Origin: Mollicutes bacterium
GTDB lineage: Bacteria; Bacillota_I; Bacilli_A; RF39; UBA660
Direction of reading: 5' to 3'
DNA length: 27,783 nucleotides
NCBI GenBank assembly: GCA_004552445.1
Contig: SFOJ01000010.1
Span: forward strand, 1 to 27,783
A model generated the notes under the pieces. The model saw only the letters and a list, made by a program, of their open reading frames with translations. It ran no database searches and had not been told where the DNA came from. Of the stretch, positions 23,847 to 27,783 are shown one piece after another (within the stretch, counting starts at the first letter, position 1; each line of letters opens with the position of its first letter). The translations under genes and the position numbers were made by a program.

Positions 23847-25343
23847 ATGAAAATTCTTTTAGATACTAATATTGTAGTGTATAGGGAAAGCGATAATTCT
23901 TCGAAAGATGGGCTGGGAGAATTATATAGATTAATTGATAATAATATCCAAATGCAAAAATACATTAATCCTACAATAAAATCTGAAATATTGCAGAAGT
24001 TATCCGGAAGTAAAAGAGATATAATGATAAACAGACTAGAATCCTATAACATGTTAGAAAACTCATCTAAGCATATTTGTGATGAACTTAAAGAAAAATT
24101 TGGTGAAAGAGATAAATTGCAAAATGATATAAATGATAGTTTAATATTAACAGATATCTTTACTGGCAAGGCTGATTTATTAATAACGGATGATAAGCGA
24201 ATTAAAAGAAAAGCTAATGAGTTGGGAATTGCCCCTAAAGTTAATAATATTGGCGAATTTTTATATAATTGTAAAATAGAGAAGAAAGTTCCTCACAATA
24301 TATTAGATATTCATAAAAGAAAGTTATCAAATGTTGACATAAATGATATTTTTTTTGATAGTTTAAAAAAGAGCTACCCGGGGTTTGAAGACTGGTTTAA
24401 AAGAAAAAAAGATGAAGAAGCATATTGCTATTATGAAGGTACAAAGCTACTTGGCTTATTACTTTTGAAAAATGAAGAAATAGGTGAAGATTATTCTGAC
24501 ATATCGCCAACTATGAGAATAAATAGAAAACTTAAAGTATCAACATTTAAAGTTGATGTAAGAGGAAAGAAAATTGGAGAAAGATTTATTAAGATAATAT
24601 TTGATCAGGCTATATATTCAAATGTAAATGAAATATATGTTACAATTTTTGACGACGATAATAATAAATTAAATTTGATTAAATATTTTGAAAAATTTGG
24701 TTTTGTTTATCATGGCAAGAAGAATGGAAAAGAATTGGTTTATATTAGAAATATGAATAAAAAATTCAATAAGGAAATGCCATTGACGACTTACCCATAC
24801 TTTAGTAGAAAAAGTGATTCATTTATTATTCCTATCAAACCAAGTTACCATACATTCTTATTACCAGACTCTAAGTTAAGTAAGGAATTATATAAGAATA
24901 TTCATATGCCTGTTGAATATGCAATTACCAAATATTATATTTCTGCAGCAGGCTGGAATACAAAACCAAAAATTGGTGATAATATTGTATTTTATAGAAG
25001 TAAAGATTCTATTATACCGGCTAAATATTCTAGTGTAATTACTACAATAGGTATTGTAAACAATATTTATAACCCGCAAAATATAAATGACCTTGTTAAT
25101 ATTGTTAAAGGAAAAACTGTTTATACTGATGAAGAAATTATAAAATGGTATAAAAATAAAATGCATAATACATATGTTATTGAATTTGCCTATATAACAA
25201 CATTGGATAATAAAATAACATTTAACGATTGCTTAAACAATGGAATATTAACTGAAGCTCCCATTGGAGTATCACAACTTTCCCAAGATAGTTTTAATAA
25301 AATTGTTGAATTAGGAAATGTAGACATGACTATTGTAATTTAA
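23847..25343 (+). CDS. PIN - GNAT - EVE/PUA-like three-domain fusion protein
   Basis: A 498-residue protein; the ATG at 23847 follows GGTGG at proper spacing. Residues 1 to about 140 are a PIN ribonuclease domain: LLDTN (Asp6), SEIL (Glu47), NDINDSLI (Asp97) and ITDD (Asp115/116) supply the acidic metal site. Residues about 163-303 are a GNAT acetyltransferase-like domain: KVSTFKVDVRGKKIGERFIK carries the R-G-K-x-I-G cofactor loop and KYFEKFGFVYHGKKNGKEL the typical end. Residues about 310-498 resemble an EVE/PUA-like nucleic-acid or modified-base reader (GDNIVFYRS, GIVNNIY, APIGVSQLS). An ASCH gene with its own short leader follows. I infer a toxin-like or defence factor acting on RNA; whether the GNAT part is a toxin or a regulator is unknown. 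Confidence 0.7.
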   Translation: MKILLDTNIVVYRESDNSSKDGLGELYRLIDNNIQMQKYINPTIKSEILQKLSGSKRDIMINRLESYNMLENSSKHICDELKEKFGERDKLQNDINDSLILTDIFTGKADLLITDDKRIKRKANELGIAPKVNNIGEFLYNCKIEKKVPHNILDIHKRKLSNVDINDIFFDSLKKSYPGFEDWFKRKKDEEAYCYYEGTKLLGLLLLKNEEIGEDYSDISPTMRINRKLKVSTFKVDVRGKKIGERFIKIIFDQAIYSNVNEIYVTIFDDDNNKLNLIKYFEKFGFVYHGKKNGKELVYIRNMNKKFNKEMPLTTYPYFSRKSDSFIIPIKPSYHTFLLPDSKLSKELYKNIHMPVEYAITKYYISAAGWNTKPKIGDNIVFYRSKDSIIPAKYSSVITTIGIVNNIYNPQNINDLVNIVKGKTVYTDEEIIKWYKNKMHNTYVIEFAYITTLDNKITFNDCLNNGILTEAPIGVSQLSQDSFNKIVELGNVDMTIVI

Positions 25344-25350
25344 CAATTTA

Positions 25351-25359
25351 TGTTATAAT
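25351..25359 (+). promoter_or_regulatory. Extended -10 promoter of the ASCH gene
   Basis: TATAAT at 25354-25359 with TG at 25351-25352 (TGTTATAAT reading). The ribosome site AGGAGTG follows at 25368-25374. Confidence 0.45.
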
Positions 25360-25382
25360 GACACAATAGGAGTGTGAAAAAA

Positions 25383-25757
25383 ATGTGTAAAATATTAATG
25401 CCTATTAATCCAAAATATGTTGATAAAATTTTGTCAGGAAAAAAGAAATATGAATATAGAAAAATAAAAGCAAAAAGAAATAATGTTGATAGAATGATTA
25501 TTTATTCTACGTCCCCCATTATGAAGGTTGTTGCTGAAGTGGTAATTGAAAATATTATAGAAGAATCACCTGAAGTATTATGGAAAATGACAAAGCGTAA
25601 ATCTGGTATTTCAAAAAAGTTTTACAGTAAATACTACAAAAATAAAAAAAATGCAGTAGCATATGAACTTGGAGAAATAAAAAAATATGAAATTCCAAAG
25701 AATTTAAATGAAATTGGAATAAATTATGTTCCTCAATCATTTATCTATATAGATTAA
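25383..25757 (+). CDS. ASCH (PUA-like) domain protein
   Basis: A 124-residue protein; the ATG at 25383 is 8 bases from AGGAGTG, while a GTG at 25374 lies inside that site. MPINPKYVDKILSGKKKYEY starts the ASCH fold (PKY, I-x-SGKK-x-YE-x-R), IIYSTSPIMKVVAEVVI is the central strand pair, and PQSFIYID closes it. ASCH proteins are PUA-like and are thought to bind RNA; some are described as regulators. Starting 39 bases after the PIN-GNAT gene, it may be its partner, for example an antidote or co-reader. A terminator follows immediately. Confidence 0.75.
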   Translation: MCKILMPINPKYVDKILSGKKKYEYRKIKAKRNNVDRMIIYSTSPIMKVVAEVVIENIIEESPEVLWKMTKRKSGISKKFYSKYYKNKKNAVAYELGEIKKYEIPKNLNEIGINYVPQSFIYID

Positions 25758-25781
25758 GATACCTTTGAAGTGTATCTTTTT
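25756..25781 (+). terminator. Terminator of the PIN-GNAT/ASCH unit
   Basis: AAGATAC (25756-25762) pairs with GTATCTT (25772-25778) and is followed by a run of T. The stem begins at the ASCH stop codon. Confidence 0.75.
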
Positions 25782-25859
25782 AATTCTTTGGGTACAAATG
25801 ATTAGAACCACCTTAATTATTTTGATAATAAAAAATAAAGAGTTAAAAAATAATAAAAA

Positions 25860-25868
25860 TGATATAAT
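25860..25868 (+). promoter_or_regulatory. Extended -10 promoter of the DUF4145 gene
   Basis: TGATATAAT with TATAAT at 25863-25868; GAAAGGA ribosome site before the ATG at 25899. Confidence 0.5.
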
Positions 25869-25898
25869 AGTACAAAAATATTTGAAAGGAATCTATTT

Positions 25899-26560
25899 AT
25901 GAGAAAAGAAATAAAATATCCAAAATACCATGACGATGCTTTTATATGTCCAAATTGTAATGTGTATTCTAAACAAGAATGGAATGATAGAAGAGTTAAT
26001 AAAGACGGTCAAATATATAACACTAATCAGGAACCTAATCTTTCTGTTTGCAGATGTCAGCATTGTGGATACTTATCATTTTGTTATCCTAAAAAATTTG
26101 CTTGGCCATTAAATTCATTGGTTGAGTCTCCATTAGATGAAATGCCAGAAGACATTAAAGCGTTATATAATGAAGCAAGGAGTATCGTAGAACTTTCTCC
26201 AAAAGGTTCATGTGCTATTATTAGATTAGCACTTCAAAAACTATGTAATAGATTAGCAGGTCAGGATGAGAAGAAAAAATTGATGGAGCCATTAAGAAAT
26301 TAGTTGAAAATGGGCTACCAGAGTCAATACAAAAAGCAATGGACTCTATACGTATACTTGGCGAAGAAGCTGTACATCCAGGGCAAATAAATATTGATGA
26401 TAATAAAGAATCGGCAGTTGCAATGTTTAAAATGATGAATATAATAGTTGAAAAAATGATACTAGAGCCAAAAAAAATAGATGAATTATACCAATTAATG
26501 CCAAAAGACAAAATTGAAGGAATAAAAAACAGAGATAAGAAAAATGAAGATACGAAATAG
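25899..26560 (+). pseudogene. Zinc-ribbon plus DUF4145 protein, frame broken in an A6 run
   Basis: The first frame gives 134 residues with a zinc ribbon (Cys17 and Cys20, Cys53 and Cys56) and the start of DUF4145 (DEMPEDIKALYNEARSIVEL, GSCAIIRLALQKLCN). At AAGAAAAAAT (26271-26280) the meaningful frame moves by -1 and continues KIDGAIKKLVENGLPESIQ, MDSIRILGEEAVHPGQI, the rest of DUF4145, to 26560. The total of 662 bases is one short of a full frame, about 220 residues. DUF4145 occurs alone or fused to nucleases in defence contexts; its function is not established. Loss of one A, or a sequencing error, is the simplest explanation. Confidence 0.7.
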
Positions 26561-26652
26561 AATATTAATAGCAACATCATGGTGATAAAGGGATAATTAT
26601 TAAAGGTGAAAATAAACAGTGTGTTTTTATTAATGAAATAAAAGAAATATGT

Positions 26653-26658
26653 TATAAT
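26653..26658 (+). promoter_or_regulatory. Promoter of the small lipoprotein gene
   Basis: TATAAT preceded by TGT (extended -10). It lies 26 bases before the lipoprotein ATG; AAAGAGG at 26673-26679 is the ribosome site. Confidence 0.5.
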
Positions 26659-26684
26659 AAGCAGTAATAAATAAAGAGGTTTAT

Positions 26685-26858
26685 ATGAAAAAAATATTTT
26701 TAATTTTATTAATAATAATGTTTTGCACTGGATGTACTTCAACATCAAAAGGTGGAAGAACATATCAAGAATGTTATTATGGTGATAATGGCGAAGAAGT
26801 ATGTATTAACAAATATGTTCCAGAAGATCCAGATATTGATCAATGGTATGGGTGGTAA
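26685..26858 (+). CDS. Small lipoprotein
   Basis: A 57-residue protein, MKKIFLILLIIMFCTGCTST at the start: a basic N-terminus, a hydrophobic helix and a lipobox ending at Cys17, the residue expected to be lipidated and anchored to the membrane. The mature ~40 residues contain two further Cys (QECYYG and EVCINK), possibly a disulfide, and an acidic, Trp-rich end (PDIDQWYGW). The start is set by AAAGAGG. Its stop lies two bases before the DUF1810 start, so both are probably one transcript. The function is unknown. Confidence 0.7.
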   Translation: MKKIFLILLIIMFCTGCTSTSKGGRTYQECYYGDNGEEVCINKYVPEDPDIDQWYGW

Positions 26859-26860
26859 TT

Positions 26861-27295
26861 ATGTATAATATAGATAGATTTGTAGAGATGCATAAAGAAT
26901 ACTATGAAACTGCATTACAAGAAATAAAAAATGGATATAAAAGAAGCCACTGGATGTGGTATATATTTCCTCAATTAAAAGATTTAGGGAGAAGTTCAAC
27001 ATCAGAATTTTATGGAATAGAAAATATAGATGAAGTAAAAGAATACATGGAAAATGATTATTTAAAAAATAATATGCTAGAAATATGTAATGAGTTATTA
27101 AAACAAGATGTAGGTATTAGATATATAATGGGCTATCCAGACTATTTAAAATTAAATTCATGCATGACTTTATTTGAATATGTATTCCCAAAAGAAAAAG
27201 TATTTTCAAAAGTAATTGATAAGTTTTATAAAGGCAAGAGAGATAATATGACTTTGAATATACTAAAGAAAATGATGATCGCAAACCATATATAA
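26861..27295 (+). CDS. DUF1810 family protein
   Basis: A 144-residue protein; the ATG at 26861 is used because GGTGG lies six bases upstream, within the end of the lipoprotein gene (an ATG at 26843 overlaps that gene and lacks a ribosome site). NIDRFVEMHKEYYETALQEI, SHWMWYIFPQLKDLGRSSTS and FYGIENIDEVKEYMEN are the hallmark blocks of DUF1810, a family of cytosolic proteins of unknown function common in bacteria. It appears intact and of normal length. Confidence 0.85.
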   Translation: MYNIDRFVEMHKEYYETALQEIKNGYKRSHWMWYIFPQLKDLGRSSTSEFYGIENIDEVKEYMENDYLKNNMLEICNELLKQDVGIRYIMGYPDYLKLNSCMTLFEYVFPKEKVFSKVIDKFYKGKRDNMTLNILKKMMIANHI

Positions 27296-27317
27296 ATAAT
27301 ATACATTTTACACTTCT

Positions 27318-27346
27318 TTGACTTTCTCTTTACTTTATGGTATAAT
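27318..27346 (+). promoter_or_regulatory. Strong promoter of the last gene
   Basis: TTGACT at 27318-27323, a 17-base spacer ending in TGG, and TATAAT at 27341-27346: the best promoter match in the window. The GGGGG ribosome site and the ATG at 27372 follow. Confidence 0.75.
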
Positions 27347-27371
27347 CTATCACTATTAATGGGGGTTAATT

Positions 27372-27783
27372 ATGAATAGATTTAACAATTCAGTGACACA
27401 TTCAAAATACATTGTTAAAAACAATATGCCACTACCAAATAGACCAAATTCAGGATACTTATATATTGAAGTATCTTCTGATAACTTTTTAAAATTTATA
27501 AGAGATTTTTGTAATGTCAAAGTAAACGCACCAGTTAGATGTGTAATACATGATGAAGGACCTGACGTTCATTCATCTGACCTAACATCACTTAGATTAA
27601 GAATGTTAGAAATGTTAAATAGACTAAATATAAGAAGTATAGACTTCAAACTATCTGATGCAGCATTAAAAGAATATAATGCCATTATGCATATAGTTAG
27701 ATGGAATCATATTTCTGAAACTACATTAGATATGACAATCAATAGACATCCATTTAACAATTCATGTTTAAACTTAGATACAG
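27372..27783 (+). CDS. Unrecognised protein, cut by the window end
   Basis: The frame is open from the ATG at 27372 through the last base (137 full codons). The start is supported by a strong promoter and GGGGG six bases before the ATG. The product begins MNRFNNSVTHSKYIVKNN and has a mixed alpha/beta look, with SLRLRMLEMLNRLNIRSIDF in the middle. No signal peptide, membrane helix or known motif was found. It may be the first gene after the island or another cargo gene. Confidence 0.6.
   Translation, partial: MNRFNNSVTHSKYIVKNNMPLPNRPNSGYLYIEVSSDNFLKFIRDFCNVKVNAPVRCVIHDEGPDVHSSDLTSLRLRMLEMLNRLNIRSIDFKLSDAALKEYNAIMHIVRWNHISETTLDMTINRHPFNNSCLNLDT

Noticed and set aside
25788..25800. GGGTACAAAT as a further integrase arm site
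   Set aside because: Only one unit is present, with no paired repeat, core or integrase beside it.
26575..26667. 31-codon frame reading HHGDKGIIIKGENKQCVFIN before the lipoprotein
   Set aside because: It looks protein-like but is too short, has a stop just upstream and no start; possibly a gene scrap, not supportable as a feature.
26221..26763. 180-codon minus-strand membrane-like frame
   Set aside because: It is antisense to the DUF4145 gene and the lipoprotein; the apparent membrane helices reflect A-rich codons read in reverse.

Overview
AT-rich (roughly 70% or more A+T by eye), densely coded DNA with strong purine-rich ribosome binding sites and TATAAT promoters, consistent with a low-GC Bacillota, probably a gut Bacilli or Mollicutes-like relative (inferred from base composition and gene style only). 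Trp is read from TGG and both TAA and TAG end intact genes, so the standard bacterial code is assumed. No rRNA, tRNA or CRISPR array was seen.

The window reads as an accessory (defence) island made of modules placed side by side. Three equivalent junction sites lie at about 35-96, 7185-7296 and 22009-22110. Each has a T-tailed hairpin, a related core (TATAAGRGTTT) and, 20-22 bp further on, two 10-bp direct repeats with an 11-bp period, which look like tyrosine-integrase arm sites. The second and third sites are followed by a cargo gene and then by an integrase gene or remnant on the minus strand; the first has an IS3 remnant instead.

Module A (1 to ~7180): an IS3-family orfA remnant; a SipW-type secretion operon on the minus strand (TasA-like protein, SipW-like signal peptidase, DUF5305-like membrane protein); a divergent 780-residue secreted protein with Fn3-like and Hint (intein-like) domains that appears to start at AUU; and a frameshifted NERD-domain gene.

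Module B (~7185 to ~22000): a 946-residue protein with an N-terminal RelA/SpoT synthetase-like domain joined to a long helical C-terminal region; an integrase remnant; a small minus-strand gene; a type I restriction-modification operon (hsdM, hsdS, an inserted frameshifted gene of unknown function, hsdR); a 1199-residue protein with a C-terminal PD-(D/E)XK nuclease domain; then a small HTH gene and an SSB-like gene. A shared 14-bp motif at fixed spacing lies before the two minus-strand units that bracket the restriction locus.

Module C (from ~22009): a small membrane protein; a tyrosine integrase interrupted by an amber codon, whose 5' end looks borrowed from an IS3 orfA; a PIN-GNAT-EVE-like fusion followed by an ASCH-domain gene; a frameshifted zinc-ribbon/DUF4145 gene; a small lipoprotein; a DUF1810 gene; and the start of an unrecognised gene that runs off the end.

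The best candidates for an undescribed system are the RelA/SpoT-helical fusion, the gene inserted in the hsd operon and the 1199-residue nuclease. Three genes carry one-base frame losses, two of them in A6 runs, so sequencing error must be excluded before they are called pseudogenes.
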